From assembly GCA_015904055.1 (NCBI GenBank), contig JABMDE010000077.1, forward strand, positions 2,197 through 7,713: a stretch of DNA of 5,517 nt. Direction: 5' to 3'. The notes under the pieces were generated by a model. The model did no database searches. It was not told where the DNA came from and saw nothing but the letters and a program-made list of their open reading frames with translations. This DNA is from Nitrospira sp. (GTDB lineage Bacteria > Nitrospirota > Nitrospiria > Nitrospirales > Nitrospiraceae). The position numbers and the translations under genes were made by a program. Of the stretch, positions 5,393 to 5,517 are shown one piece after another; positions within the stretch are counted from its first letter, which is position 1, and each line of letters begins with the position of its first letter.

Positions 5393-5517
5393 ATGGCACA
5401 AAAGTTTGGAAACGGTCGCTGGGTCCACGAAGGGTTTCTGGATAATCGTGTCGAAGGGACTGTCGTCGGTCGAATCGTCTTTGCCGCGATCGGACCAGTG
5501 GATTTTTATCTGCGAGG
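5393..5517 (+). CDS. Unrecognised protein, N-terminal fragment cut by window edge
   Basis: The first 41 codons are open: MAQKFGNGRWVHEGFLDNRV, then EGTVVGRIVFAAIGPVDFYLRG to the edge. A good AAGGAG sits four bases before the ATG, supporting the start. There is no signal peptide; the sequence alternates polar and hydrophobic residues as in a beta-rich soluble protein. I do not recognise the family and give no function. It follows the inverted repeat by 15 bases and is probably transcribed separately from, or by read-through of, the transporter gene. Confidence 0.72.
   Translation, partial: MAQKFGNGRWVHEGFLDNRVEGTVVGRIVFAAIGPVDFYLR

Overview
The window reads as moderately GC-rich bacterial chromosome. 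Gene content (a two-subunit pyruvate/2-oxoacid carboxylase, FmdB-type zinc ribbon, PstS-like and IPT/TIG periplasmic proteins, small hypothetical genes) and the style of the intergenic repeats remind me of Nitrospira (Nitrospirota). That assignment rests on memory of the protein and repeat style and cannot be checked here.

Minus-strand block (3742 down to 1): an FmdB-family zinc-ribbon gene, a PstS-like periplasmic binding protein, a small secreted IPT/TIG-domain protein, then a biotin carboxylase remnant followed by a PycB/OadA-type carboxyltransferase that runs off the left edge. The first three look intact and closely spaced (69 and 22 bases apart). The last two are both damaged. The biotin carboxylase keeps only its last ~135 residues, because family homology stops abruptly at about 1884 and is replaced by non-coding, repeat-like DNA. 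The carboxyltransferase has its catalytic core but is interrupted at about 352-356, where roughly 17 bases appear to be missing. The frame shifts, a stop follows at once, and the remainder of the protein continues intact in another frame to position 1. Two independent lesions in the two partner subunits suggest a decaying operon or, alternatively, a badly assembled locus.

Plus-strand block (3879 to the right edge): a 58-residue acidic hypothetical protein, a 67-residue Cys-containing hypothetical protein, a ten-helix EamA/DMT transporter, and the start of an unrecognised protein cut by the right edge. The two blocks diverge from a 136-base region (3743-3878) in which the best -10 elements for both directions overlap. 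Three intergenic spacers (about 1896-1981, 4056-4142 and 5279-5392) carry inverted or reiterated sequence of a dispersed-repeat kind.

No tRNA, rRNA, CRISPR array, transposase or phage gene was seen. The most interesting part is the double-broken carboxylase operon and the repeat-like DNA at its breakpoint; the PstS-like plus IPT/TIG pair is the second point of interest.
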